The position numbers and the translations under genes were made by a program. The notes below the pieces were generated by a model. It was not told where the DNA came from. It saw nothing but the letters and a program-made list of their open reading frames with translations, and searched no databases. From Gimesia chilikensis (lineage in GTDB: Bacteria; Planctomycetota; Planctomycetia; Planctomycetales; Planctomycetaceae), in NCBI RefSeq assembly GCF_007744075.1, contig NZ_CP036266.1, positions 2,465,748 through 2,529,747 on the forward strand: a stretch of 64,000 nucleotides of DNA. The letters are read 5' to 3'. Below are positions 41,117 to 48,285 of this stretch, piece after piece. Every line of letters begins with the position of its first letter. The first letter of the stretch is position 1.

Positions 41117-41485
41117 TTAACTCAATCCTTCTGCGTCCTGTTGTGTCTCAATGTGCACAGGTTGTTTTTTCAGATCACGTTTTTTAGAAATTTTCCGTTT
41201 TAAAGTATGCACGGAACGCCTGATGGCAACATTGATGGCCGATGAGAGTCGTTCGCGGGTTTCCTGCACGACAATCGGCGCGCCGAGTCGGGTCTGCATG
41301 ACAATGCGGCACCGCTGATTGATGCCTCCTTTGGGGCCGTTGATATCTGTAATGCAGATGCGGACCGTTTTGATCCAGTTTTCGACGCGATTGACGGCCT
41401 TGTCCCATTCGCGTTCGATGTACTCTCTGGTTCCGGGACCACAGTTGATCTGTGTGGCGACACATTCAAAATCATAGTTTCTCAT
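41117..41485 (-). CDS. HPF/RaiA-family ribosome hibernation factor, short form
   Basis: 122 residues; AAAGGA lies 6 bases before the ATG. The S30AE fold is shown by REYIEREWDKAVNRVENWIKTVRICITDINGPKGGINQRCRIVMQT..GAPIVVQETRERLSSAINVAIRRSVHTLKRK. The family binds the 30S subunit and stops or dimerises ribosomes in starvation. The long-form C-terminal dimerisation domain is absent; the tail is lysine-rich. Last gene of the operon that starts at the sigma-54 promoter 42567-42581. Confidence 0.85.
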   Translation of the reverse strand: MRNYDFECVATQINCGPGTREYIEREWDKAVNRVENWIKTVRICITDINGPKGGINQRCRIVMQTRLGAPIVVQETRERLSSAINVAIRRSVHTLKRKISKKRDLKKQPVHIETQQDAEGLS

Positions 41486-41563
41486 TGGAAATCCTTTGGG
41501 AAAGAGAACAACGGTTTCAACGATTGAAGTGATTCTCAGTGGTGCAGCGGATCAGGAGTTTTC

Positions 41564-42079
41564 TCACCAGCGCGCCGAGTCTGCTTTACTGGAAACGCCT
41601 GAATGATACATCCGCTTAAAATTTTCGTAGGAAGCTGACATGATCAGATCGAATTCTGCCGATTCGTGTTGCTGAAACTTCTGATAGAACTGATCAAAAC
41701 GTTCGATCTGTGCCGCGTAAGTGGTTTGATTCCATTCCGGGTATAACGCCTCTTCAACCTGCTCGGCGATCGATGCGATTTCCAGGTATAAATCTTCATG
41801 CTGATCCCTCAGCCGCTGTGACTCAGCAGCAGTGAGGGCGTCAACCTGGTCTGCATGATCGAAATAGCCGAAGGTGGCTTCCAAAGCGAAGTGCATCGCC
41901 AGCTGGTCTCTCAGCTCATTGACGAGCACGCTGAACCATTCCGGTTTGAGTGTTAACGGATCGGGGACCAGCCAGAAAGTACGCAGATTTTCCATGAGAT
42001 TGTAAAGCCTGAGGTTGTCCTCTTTGATCTCTTTGAGAAAAGCAGCATTAACAGTGACCTGACGAGAGTTGCTGATCAT
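41564..42079 (-). CDS. Hemerythrin-like (HHE) four-helix protein
   Basis: 171 residues from the ATG at 42079 (GGGAA upstream); the longer frame from 42163 is not protein-like and overlaps the upstream gene too far. Helices carry potential di-iron ligands: MHFALEATF (HxxxE), LRDQHEDLYLE (H..E) and FQQHESAEFD (H..E). The first-helix histidine is replaced (EDNLRLYNLME), so the metal site may be incomplete. Hemerythrin-like proteins bind oxygen or nitric oxide or sense redox state. It sits between the BON-like and HPF genes, and its start lies inside the upstream gene (32-base overlap). Confidence 0.75.
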   Translation of the reverse strand: MISNSRQVTVNAAFLKEIKEDNLRLYNLMENLRTFWLVPDPLTLKPEWFSVLVNELRDQLAMHFALEATFGYFDHADQVDALTAAESQRLRDQHEDLYLEIASIAEQVEEALYPEWNQTTYAAQIERFDQFYQKFQQHESAEFDLIMSASYENFKRMYHSGVSSKADSARW

Positions 42080-42524
42080 GGTGATGTTCCCGTTTAGAAA
42101 AGTGTGTCTCGAATTGAGTCTGTGCTGCACCAACAGTGACATGCAGAGCAATCGCGGTAGCATCCGGACTGGAGTGCTGCAGACTGATTGCCGTTAATAA
42201 AAGCTGCAACGCGTAATACGTTTTGAGGTGTCCCGTGATCGAGATCCGTTCCAGATCCTGTTGGCAGGTGAGCTGCAGAAATTGTGTGTCTTTCAGCAGT
42301 TCATCCAGTCCTGATTTCGTCAGTGTGATGGAATCCGTCGCCAATCCATTGTTTGACATGTCATTCCCGTTCGCTTGAGTGAGGAGCGGACTGTCAACTG
42401 CCGTTGACAGTGTCACCCCACGTTGATGGTTGCAGCCGGAATGCAAAACAGACCATGGTGCGCCGCAGGTTAGAATCAGGCCCCAGTACAAGCCTGTCTC
42501 TCGCTCATCCAGACGGCACACCAT
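42048..42524 (-). CDS. Small BON-like domain protein, first gene of the hibernation operon
   Basis: 158 residues from the ATG at 42524, which has AAGGAGG exactly 6 bases upstream and lies about 30 bases after the predicted sigma-54 start point. An in-frame ATG at 42359 would give a 103-residue protein that contains all of the recognisable domain (LQLTCQQDLERISITGHLKTYYALQLLLTAI, resembling a BON or secretin-associated fold). The first 55 residues look poorly conserved and may be a leader or misread extension. It overlaps the hemerythrin-like gene. Function unknown; BON domains often act in envelope or osmotic stress. Confidence 0.6.
   Translation of the reverse strand: MVCRLDERETGLYWGLILTCGAPWSVLHSGCNHQRGVTLSTAVDSPLLTQANGNDMSNNGLATDSITLTKSGLDELLKDTQFLQLTCQQDLERISITGHLKTYYALQLLLTAISLQHSSPDATAIALHVTVGAAQTQFETHFSKREHHHDQQLSSGHC
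42391..42410. promoter_or_regulatory. Perfect 20-bp dyad, candidate enhancer site A
   Basis: CTGTCAAC-TGCC-GTTGACAG, a perfect inverted repeat with a 4-base centre, inside the 5' part of the BON-like gene. Related dyads lie at 42636, 45774 and 46492. Confidence 0.55.
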
Positions 42525-42566
42525 GGTGATCCTCCTTAAAAATTGATCTGCCGCAGGAGAAGAAAG

Positions 42567-42581
42567 GCAAAGCGCATGCCA
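42567..42581 (-). promoter_or_regulatory. Sigma-54 promoter of the BON-like/hemerythrin-like/HPF operon
   Basis: Read on the minus strand: TGGCATG-CGCT-TTGC, matching the consensus TGGCAYR-N4-TTGC at every defined position with the strict GG-N10-GC spacing. The predicted start point is near 42555, about 30 bases before the ATG at 42524. Confidence 0.8.
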
Positions 42582-42635
42582 AACCGGGCGAACAGGAATA
42601 CCGTCTTGTCGGAGAAGCGTTTCAAGGGAGACCGG

Positions 42636-42655
42636 ATGTGAACTGCAGGTGACAG
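42636..42655. promoter_or_regulatory. Candidate enhancer dyad D between divergent sigma-54 promoters
   Basis: ATGTGAAC-TGCA-GGTGACAG matches the perfect dyad at 42391 in 13 of 16 arm positions. It lies about 55-75 bases upstream of the minus-strand sigma-54 promoter and 95-115 upstream of the plus-strand one. Confidence 0.45.
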
Positions 42656-42749
42656 CGTCGCGCCCGGATGACACTTTTCAGACCCTTTCGTGAATCGCAT
42701 CAGTCCTAAGTGATGAGTTCATCAGGGACCGCACTCACTGTAGACCAAC

Positions 42750-42765
42750 TGGCATGCTGTTTGCT
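42750..42765 (+). promoter_or_regulatory. Sigma-54 promoter of the small membrane peptide and kinase-regulator genes
   Basis: TGGCATG-CTGT-TTGCT matches the -24/-12 consensus exactly, with the right spacing. The predicted start point is near 42776, 50 bases before the ATG at 42827. It mirrors the promoter at 42567-42581 (identical TGGCATG and TTGC blocks). Confidence 0.8.
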
Positions 42766-42826
42766 TCCTCTAGTCCGGTAAACACCTCGAGGTGCCTCAT
42801 GGTTTCCATTACGAAAGGGCACCGCA

Positions 42827-42976
42827 ATGCGCAATTTATTAAACAAACAGACTCCTCGGCTGGTTCCATTCACTCCTCCACGGTTGCCTGCACAGGCGGA
42901 TCGGGAGGATGTATTAGGGCAGGTGATCCTCTTCCTGGTGATTCTGCTCGCGATCCTGTTGCAGGCACTGACGTAG
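42827..42976 (+). CDS. 49-residue single-span membrane peptide
   Basis: An ATG preceded by AAAGGG opens a 49-codon frame. A basic, proline-rich N-terminal half (MRNLLNKQTPRLVPFTPPRLP) is followed by an acidic turn (QADREDVLG) and one hydrophobic helix (QVILFLVILLAILLQALT) to the end. Its position right behind a sigma-54 promoter and ahead of the kinase gene supports it. No homologue is recognised. It may be a membrane stress peptide or a partner of the sensor kinase (inference). A similar, longer small protein is encoded at 46558-46842. Confidence 0.6.
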   Translation: MRNLLNKQTPRLVPFTPPRLPAQADREDVLGQVILFLVILLAILLQALT

Positions 42977-43108
42977 AAACTGACCGAATCGTCTCTATTC
43001 AATTGCCCGCCGCCGGTTAAAATGGAATGAGCTTTGAAGAACATTCCCTGTCGGGGATTTTGTACTTCACCCGAGATAGACATCCATCAGAACAGGCGGC
43101 GAGGCTTC

Positions 43109-44272
43109 ATGTCCGGCGAATTCAGTGCAGATTGTTTTCGAGCGATTGCCAATTACACCTATGACTGGGAAAGCTGGCATGCCCCGGACGGGCGTCTGCT
43201 GTGGGTCAATGCGACCGTTGAACGTATGACCGGCTACACGCCCGAGGAATGTCTGGTGATGCCGGACTACCCGCTGCCGCTGGTCGCGGAAGAAGACCGT
43301 TCACGCATCACAGAGATTCTGACCGCGGCGCAACAGGGAGATATCGGAAATGATATCGAATTCCGCACCGCGCACCGCGACGGACGCAGTCTGTGGACGG
43401 CTGTTTCCTGGCAGCCGATCTATAACGATTCGGGAACGCACCTCGGTTTCCGTACCAGCATTCGCGATATCACGGAACGACACGAGTTGAAAGAGCAGTT
43501 ACGGCTGCATGCAGCACATCTGGAGCAGCTTGTGCAGGAGCGGACTGCCCGGATTACGCAGCTGGAAATTCATCGTCGGAAAATGGAAAAGCTGGCGGCG
43601 CTGGGTCAGCTGGCCGCTGGCGTGGCACACGAAGTCAACAATCCCCTGGCGGGTATCCGCAACGCGTTCGCGCTGTTCAAAGCTGATATCGCTCCCGATA
43701 ACGAACATTACGAACTGCTGGAACTGATCGACAGTGAAATTGAACGGATCAGTTCGATTACCCATCAGATGTATCAGCTGTATCGCCCCAGTTCTCATGA
43801 TGCGACGACCTTTTCATTATCGCGTGCGATTGAGGACGTTGTCTGTCTCTCGCAACCCGCGGCTGCGAAAGCTGGTGTCACGATCGATTGCGAATCGGAT
43901 CAGGAAGAGATCCAGGTGACGCTGCCTGAAGGGGAAGTCAAGCAGATCCTGTTGAACCTGGTGCAGAATGCGATCCAGGCATCCCCGAAAGGGAGTGCTG
44001 TCCGTTTAGAAGTGGGGGCCGGTGATGCTACCGTCAGTGTGGCGGTGATCGATCAGGGGGAGGGGATTCAGCCGACCGATCTGCCGCAGATCTTCGATCC
44101 TTTCTTTACGACTAAAGTTGGAGATTCCAAGCAGGGGATGGGCCTGGGGCTGTCGGTGTCACGAAGTCTGATCGAGGCGATGGGAGGCACTATCGAAGTG
44201 GCCAGTCAGCCGGGAGAGGGGGCTGTCTTTACGGCGAACTTCCCGGTAGCAGATCCTCCCGGGAATCGTTAA
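43109..44272 (+). CDS. PAS-domain sensor histidine kinase (NtrB-like)
   Basis: 387 residues from the ATG at 43109 (the frame extends to a TTG at 43034, with a worse context). A PAS domain (about 8-128; [20 protein letters not shown]) is followed by a short coiled coil (122-165), HisKA with the phospho-acceptor H174 ([14 protein letters not shown]) and an ATPase domain ([33 protein letters not shown]). There is no membrane segment, so it senses a cytoplasmic signal. It lies 68 bases upstream of the NtrC-type regulator, its evident partner. Both are probably transcribed from the sigma-54 promoter at 42750, giving positive feedback. Confidence 0.92.
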   Translation: MSGEFSADCFRAIANYTYDWESWHAPDGRLLWVNATVERMTGYTPEECLVMPDYPLPLVAEEDRSRITEILTAAQQGDIGNDIEFRTAHRDGRSLWTAVSWQPIYNDSGTHLGFRTSIRDITERHELKEQLRLHAAHLEQLVQERTARITQLEIHRRKMEKLAALGQLAAGVAHEVNNPLAGIRNAFALFKADIAPDNEHYELLELIDSEIERISSITHQMYQLYRPSSHDATTFSLSRAIEDVVCLSQPAAAKAGVTIDCESDQEEIQVTLPEGEVKQILLNLVQNAIQASPKGSAVRLEVGAGDATVSVAVIDQGEGIQPTDLPQIFDPFFTTKVGDSKQGMGLGLSVSRSLIEAMGGTIEVASQPGEGAVFTANFPVADPPGNR

Positions 44273-44340
44273 CGTAAAGCGTAGCTGTCTGAGTTCCATT
44301 GATCTGATCCTGAAGTGCAACAGACGAAGAGAAGACATTC

Positions 44341-45741
44341 ATGAGTGAAAAGCAGCCCCCGCGAATCCTGATTGCAGACGACGAACCGCTGTATCTGAAA
44401 ACGACCGGGCAGTTGCTGCGCAAAGCCGGGTTTGACTGCGTTTGTGTTTCCCATGCGGGGGCCGCGATTGAAAAACTGGAAGCGGAGCCCTTCGATCTCA
44501 TTCTGTCAGACCTGAATATGCCGGGCAATCTCAAGCTGGAACTGCTGCACCAGGGACGCAGTAACTGGCCGCACATTCCACTGATCGTTGTGACCGGCGT
44601 GCCTTCCATGCCCTCTGCGATTGAAAGTATCCGCCTGGGAATCACCGATTACCTGTTGAAGCCGGTGAAATATGAAGATCTGCTGGCGAGCGTCCGAAGG
44701 GCGCTGGCCATTCCGAGTCGTGTTTTCCAGCGGAGCGAGAGTATCACCGCCCGCGAACAGAGTGAATTAGCGAAACGGTTTCCGAATATCGTCGGGGCGA
44801 GCGCTCCGCTGATGGAAATTCTGGATATTGTCGATCGCATCGCCGAGACCGATGTCAATGTGTTGATTACCGGAGAGAGTGGGACCGGAAAAGAGGTGGT
44901 CGCGCAGACGATTCACGAGCACAGTCTGCGCAGTAAGGAAAACTTTCAGATCATTGATTGCACGGCGATTCCGGAATCCCTGTTCGAATCGGTGCTGTTT
45001 GGTCATGTGAAAGGGGCCTTTACCGGCGCGGTGAACGACCAGGAAGGGCTGCTGAAACTGGCCGACAAGGGAACCGCATTCTTTGATGAAATCGGTGAGT
45101 TGCCGGCTGCGTCGCAGTCCAAGCTGTTACGGGCGATTCAGGAATCCCGTTTTACGCCTGTAGGAAAAAGTCAGGCTGTGCAGATCGATACGCGATTCGT
45201 CTGTGCCACCAATCGGAAGCTGGAATCGGAAGTGAGTGCCGGTCGTTTTCGCGGCGATCTGTATTATCGGCTGGGAGTGATTCATATCGAACTGCCTCCC
45301 CTGCGTGATCGAGGAGATGACGTCGTTTTACTGGCCGAACATTTTCTGAAACTGACCCTGAAGAAAAGTGGTCGCGAGTTGCAGTTCGCCCCGGAGACCC
45401 TGGAGTCTCTGCGGGAATACTCCTGGCCGGGAAATATTCGGGAGTTGAAGAATGTGATCGAACGTGCCGTCGCGTTGACGCGTGGGGAGACGATTGAAAA
45501 GACCGAGCTTCCTGAATCACTACTCAATCCGCCGGCGAATCTCCAGCACGATTCCAGTGGCGTGGCCGAGGGCTCGCGTGATGAGGCCATTGAAAACGCC
45601 GAGTATCAGTACCTGACTGCTTTACTGGAAAAGCATGAGGGGAATATCTCCCAGGCAGCGCAGCAGGCCGGTCTCTCGCGTCAGGGGCTGCATAAACTGC
45701 TGAACAAGCACAATATTTCTGCGGCTGATTTTCGCTCGTAA
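44341..45741 (+). CDS. NtrC-family sigma-54-dependent response regulator
   Basis: 466 residues. The receiver domain has D13/D14 and phospho-acceptor D57 (SDLNMPG) and K108 (LLKP). The AAA+ domain has Walker A GESGTGKE (178-185), the sigma-54-contacting GAFTGA (225-230), Walker B AFFDE (246-250) and [17 protein letters not shown]. The C-terminal Fis-type helix-turn-helix is [23 protein letters not shown]. All elements for activation of sigma-54 RNA polymerase are intact. Four sigma-54-like promoters lie within 2.5 kb of the gene, so the regulon is probably local. Confidence 0.95.
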   Translation: MSEKQPPRILIADDEPLYLKTTGQLLRKAGFDCVCVSHAGAAIEKLEAEPFDLILSDLNMPGNLKLELLHQGRSNWPHIPLIVVTGVPSMPSAIESIRLGITDYLLKPVKYEDLLASVRRALAIPSRVFQRSESITAREQSELAKRFPNIVGASAPLMEILDIVDRIAETDVNVLITGESGTGKEVVAQTIHEHSLRSKENFQIIDCTAIPESLFESVLFGHVKGAFTGAVNDQEGLLKLADKGTAFFDEIGELPAASQSKLLRAIQESRFTPVGKSQAVQIDTRFVCATNRKLESEVSAGRFRGDLYYRLGVIHIELPPLRDRGDDVVLLAEHFLKLTLKKSGRELQFAPETLESLREYSWPGNIRELKNVIERAVALTRGETIEKTELPESLLNPPANLQHDSSGVAEGSRDEAIENAEYQYLTALLEKHEGNISQAAQQAGLSRQGLHKLLNKHNISAADFRS

Positions 45742-45773
45742 AAATTTCGGGCGGCGTGAGTCTCTTTCTGAGA

Positions 45774-45813
45774 CTGTCAACACGGGGCGACACCTGTCAG
45801 TCTCCGTTCACAC
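45774..45813. promoter_or_regulatory. Tandem candidate enhancer dyads upstream of the Rnk-like gene
   Basis: Two abutting 20-bp sites match the dyad at 42391. The first, CTGTCAAC-ACGG-GGCGACAC (45774-45793), matches 13 of 16 arm positions. The second, CTGTCAGT-CTCC-GTTCACAC (45794-45813), matches 12 of 16. They lie 110-150 bases upstream of the sigma-54 promoter, the usual enhancer distance. Confidence 0.5.
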
Positions 45814-45924
45814 CTCTCTGTCCCGTTTTTCGGAACTGCCGACACTGGTAAATCGGGCAGTGTATAGATCAATCGATGTCGAATTGGCGCCGCCTGTACG
45901 TAACCGATTGCCGCTGTCAGGTAC

Positions 45925-45940
45925 TGGCCTGAAACTTGCT
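45925..45940 (+). promoter_or_regulatory. Sigma-54 promoter of the Rnk-like gene
   Basis: TGGCCTG-AAAC-TTGCT: the invariant GG and GC are at the correct spacing, and TGGC and TTGC are both present. The predicted start point is near 45951, about 80 bases before the ATG. Confidence 0.72.
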
Positions 45941-46031
45941 CTAAGAGATCTACAGTCCACGCGACTGGATGACGCGAATTATCGATGGAATACGAGTATC
46001 GACTGATTGATTTGAAGTCAGGAAAAGGAAG

Positions 46032-46439
46032 ATGAATTTTAAACAGAAACAGATCGTAATCACCAGGAACGATTATTATAAACTCTCGCGACTGTTAAAC
46101 AGCGAGTACACCCAGGCAATTGGAAACAAGCCGTACCTGACCGGTTTACGGAGTGAACTGGAGGCTGCGGTGATTGTCGATCCTGAAGAGATCAGCCCCG
46201 ATGTGGTGACGATGAATTCCAAGGTCACCCTCGTCGATCTGGATATCAATGAAGATGAGACCTATGTGCTCGTCTACCCGGACCAGGCTAATATCGCCAG
46301 TGGAAGGCTGTCGATTCTGACGCCGATTGGAACTGCTATATTAGGCTGTAAAACAGGGGACGTGGTGAGTGGAAACGCCAGCCGCATGCAGATTAAAGAG
46401 ATTGTTTTCCAGCCGGAACGGGCGCGGGTCCCTTCCTGA
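46032..46439 (+). CDS. Rnk/GreA-C-terminal-domain protein
   Basis: 135 residues; AAAGGAAG directly precedes the ATG. A short N-terminal helix region (IVITRNDYYKLSRLL) is followed by the GreA/GreB C-terminal FKBP-like domain (VTMNSKVTLVDLDINEDETYVLVYPDQANIASGRLSILTPIGTAILGCKTGDVV). This is the layout of Rnk, which binds RNA polymerase without the GreA coiled coil. Its sigma-54 promoter and tandem dyads place it under the kinase-regulator pair upstream, suggesting transcription tuning in the same stress programme. Confidence 0.85.
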   Translation: MNFKQKQIVITRNDYYKLSRLLNSEYTQAIGNKPYLTGLRSELEAAVIVDPEEISPDVVTMNSKVTLVDLDINEDETYVLVYPDQANIASGRLSILTPIGTAILGCKTGDVVSGNASRMQIKEIVFQPERARVPS

Positions 46440-46486
46440 ATGCCCAGGCTGTTTTTACGTTGAATTCACAAACAGCCTGAAATGGT

Positions 46487-46538
46487 AAGGGCTGTCAACC
46501 GCGTTTGACGGGCGCTCCCCGTCGAGTTGACAGCCCTT
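46487..46538. repeat. Large hairpin between convergent genes, containing candidate dyad C
   Basis: Outer arms AAGGGCTGTCAAC (46487-46499) and GTTGACAGCCCTT (46526-46538) are a perfect 13-bp inverted repeat; an inner stem GACGGG/CCCGTC (46507-46512, 46518-46523) extends it. No T tract follows on either strand. Within it, CTGTCAAC-CGCG-TTTGACGG (46492-46511) matches the 42391 dyad in 14 of 16 arm positions. It could serve as a bidirectional terminator, a protein-binding site, or both. Confidence 0.6.
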
Positions 46539-46557
46539 TCCCAATGCAGATCACAGC

Positions 46558-46842
46558 TTAAGGTGTGATATCAATATGCAGCAAATCCGGGTACAGCTGT
46601 AAGGACAGCAGGAACAGGACTAAGGGTGTGATTCCCAACAGTACCAGGATCAGGATCAGCCGGATGACCATGAAAGACTCTGCCCGATACGAGTCTGTTT
46701 CTTCCACGCTGTGTGACATTCGCGTCGCGGGAGTTTCCACGTAAGGTGTAATCCGTGAAGCACTCAGCCTCTCAAACGAACCCTGTGTGTGTCGCCTGAT
46801 TTTCTGGCGGGAACGGGTTTCATGATTTGATTTCATCAGCAT
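46558..46842 (-). CDS. Small C-tail-anchored membrane protein
   Basis: 94 residues from the ATG at 46842, which has AAGGAGGG exactly 6 bases upstream; the frame extends to 46932 but runs through the predicted promoter. The N-terminal 60 residues are hydrophilic and basic (KSNHETRSRQKIRRHTQGS); one long hydrophobic segment follows (MVIRLILILVLLGITPLVLFLLSLQL), then a short outside tail. No family recognised. It is transcribed from its own sigma-54-like promoter and so should be co-induced with the hibernation operon. Confidence 0.7.
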   Translation of the reverse strand: MLMKSNHETRSRQKIRRHTQGSFERLSASRITPYVETPATRMSHSVEETDSYRAESFMVIRLILILVLLGITPLVLFLLSLQLYPDLLHIDITP

Positions 46843-46908
46843 GTTCAGCCCTCCTTCATCAGGGACATTCGTGGATCGAAAACAACAAATCTCAATTACA
46901 TGAGAGAA

Positions 46909-46923
46909 GCAAATAGTGGGCCA
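46909..46923 (-). promoter_or_regulatory. Sigma-54 promoter of the small tail-anchored protein gene
   Basis: Read on the minus strand: TGGCCCA-CTAT-TTGC, with correct GG-N10-GC spacing. The predicted start point is near 46897, 55 bases before the ATG at 46842. Confidence 0.68.
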
Positions 46924-46983
46924 GAACAGCAAAATCGGTTTTTTGTCAGGTGAACACGAAAATCTTCCCGCTGCTGGTTTTGA

Positions 46984-47012
46984 TTGACAAAGGGGACCCC
47001 GGGGTCTATATT
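46984..47012 (+). promoter_or_regulatory. Near-ideal sigma-70 promoter of the NsrR-like gene
   Basis: TTGACA (46984-46989), a 17-base spacer and TATATT (47007-47012). The spacer contains the perfect 12-bp palindrome GACCCCGGGGTC (46995-47006), a possible second regulator site. Confidence 0.8.
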
Positions 47013-47018
47013 TGGCAA

Positions 47019-47041
47019 AAGATGCATCACTTATACATGTT
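47019..47041. promoter_or_regulatory. NsrR-type 11-1-11 operator
   Basis: The left half AAGATGCATCA (47019-47029) matches the E. coli NsrR half-site AAGATGCATTT in 9 of 11. One base later the right half TTATACATGTT (47031-47041) is its inverted counterpart in 8 of 11. It covers the predicted start point of the promoter at 46984-47012, as expected for autorepression. Confidence 0.6.
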
Positions 47042-47059
47042 TAAGTCAGAGGTTGAATC

Positions 47060-47479
47060 ATGCAGCTTACCATCCAGACCGATTATGCGTTGCGAACGCT
47101 GATGTATCTCGCTTCACGCGATGATCGAGCGACCGTAGCAGAGGTCGCGGCCCTGTTTGACATTTCAGCCAATCATGTGGCGAAGGTCGTCAACCAGTTA
47201 TCCCGCTTTGGATACATCCGTAGCGTGCGGGGCCTGGGAGGTGGGATCGAACTGGCGGTGCCTTTGGACGAGATTCGACTGGGGGAAGTCATCGAACGCT
47301 TTGAAGGGAACCTGCATCTGCTGGAGTGTGTGGGGACCGAGGGGGTCTGTGTGATCCAGCCTTTCTGTAAATTGAAGGGCGTGCTGGCGGAAGCGGAACG
47401 GCTGCAACGGGAGTATCTCAACAGTGTGACCCTGGCAGATGTGGCGCCTTCCCGCAGACAACTGAAACAGGTGACTTAG
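47060..47479 (+). CDS. NsrR-like Rrf2-family transcription regulator
   Basis: 139 residues; AGAGG lies about 7 bases before the ATG. A winged helix (FDISANHVAKVVNQLSRFGYIRSVRGLGGGIELA) is followed by a cysteine loop with C90, C97 and C103. D8 is also conserved; in Streptomyces NsrR three cysteines and Asp8 hold the iron-sulfur cluster. The first cysteine spacing (six residues instead of four to five) is slightly wider than usual. NsrR proteins lose DNA binding when nitric oxide attacks the cluster. The gene leads a probable unit with two DUF3365 heme proteins. Confidence 0.85.
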   Translation: MQLTIQTDYALRTLMYLASRDDRATVAEVAALFDISANHVAKVVNQLSRFGYIRSVRGLGGGIELAVPLDEIRLGEVIERFEGNLHLLECVGTEGVCVIQPFCKLKGVLAEAERLQREYLNSVTLADVAPSRRQLKQVT

Positions 47480-47533
47480 GTCGAATCTGTTTTCCCTACG
47501 ATGAGTACTCCATTTATGAGATGGGATTAAACG

Positions 47534-48121
47534 ATGCAGACAGGCAGGCGAAAACGATTGAGTCTGAAATTTATGCTGCAAGCGGGTATTCTGTTGGTGA
47601 TTCTTTCCAGTCTGTTCCTGCTGCTGGAAGAGGTGCCTGCGGAAGAATCTCAGCAGAAAGCGGATCCGCCGAGACAGATGCAATATCCGACAACCGCCGT
47701 TGAGGCCCGGGTCCGGGCACGCATTTTACATGAAACCGTGCATGGTGCGCTGCAGGTGATCCATCGGGACTTCTTCGAGGAAGAGGAGAGCCGGGTAATT
47801 CCCTCGCATTCGCTGGAAGATGTGTTTAAGGAACTGAAGCGGAGCCAGGGCATCAAGGTACGCTGGCTGGCTGTGAACGCCCGGGCGATGAATGTCGACA
47901 ATGAACCGCGGACGGAATTTGAGAAACAGGCGGTTAAAGTGCTCTCGGCGGGGAAGGACGAGTTTGAGCAGGTCACCGACAAAGAGTATCAGTTTACGGG
48001 AAGCATCCGGCTGGCTTCACAGTGCCTGAAATGTCATCTGCCGATGCGAAAAAGTAACGAGGCGCGGGTAGCCGGGCTGGTCATCTCGATGCCCCTCAAA
48101 GCAGCGGAGAAAGAGAAATGA
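47534..48121 (+). CDS. DUF3365 c-type heme protein, membrane-anchored (paralogue 1)
   Basis: 195 residues. A basic start and hydrophobic helix (about 8-33) act as anchor or signal. A DUF3365 (Tll0287-like) domain follows with WLAVNARAMNVDNEPRTEFEKQA and a single heme motif CLKCH at 164-168, ending VAGLVISMPLKA. Such proteins bind one covalent heme c in a PAS-like fold and are suspected redox or gas sensors. It lies 54 bases after the NsrR-like gene; a terminator follows before the paralogue. Confidence 0.85.
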   Translation: MQTGRRKRLSLKFMLQAGILLVILSSLFLLLEEVPAEESQQKADPPRQMQYPTTAVEARVRARILHETVHGALQVIHRDFFEEEESRVIPSHSLEDVFKELKRSQGIKVRWLAVNARAMNVDNEPRTEFEKQAVKVLSAGKDEFEQVTDKEYQFTGSIRLASQCLKCHLPMRKSNEARVAGLVISMPLKAAEKEK

Positions 48122-48285
48122 GCCGGTCGAAGCATGCTGATTGCTATGTAATGGACTTGGACAATCCCCGTGAATCCCTCGAGATTCAGGGCACCAAACT
48201 TGATTTGTAAACAAGGTTAATTTAGATTCACGTCAGCCTTCACGGTTAGTTGCTTCGGTTTTTCGCATAGTCCCGGAGTAACGGG

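Noticed and set aside
42391-42410. Perfect hairpin as a terminator
   Set aside because: It lies inside the 5' part of a called gene, has no T tract, and matches other dyads better read as binding sites.
47013-47026. TGGC followed by TGC before the NsrR-like gene
   Set aside because: The GG to GC distance is two bases too short for sigma-54; a perfect sigma-70 promoter overlaps it.
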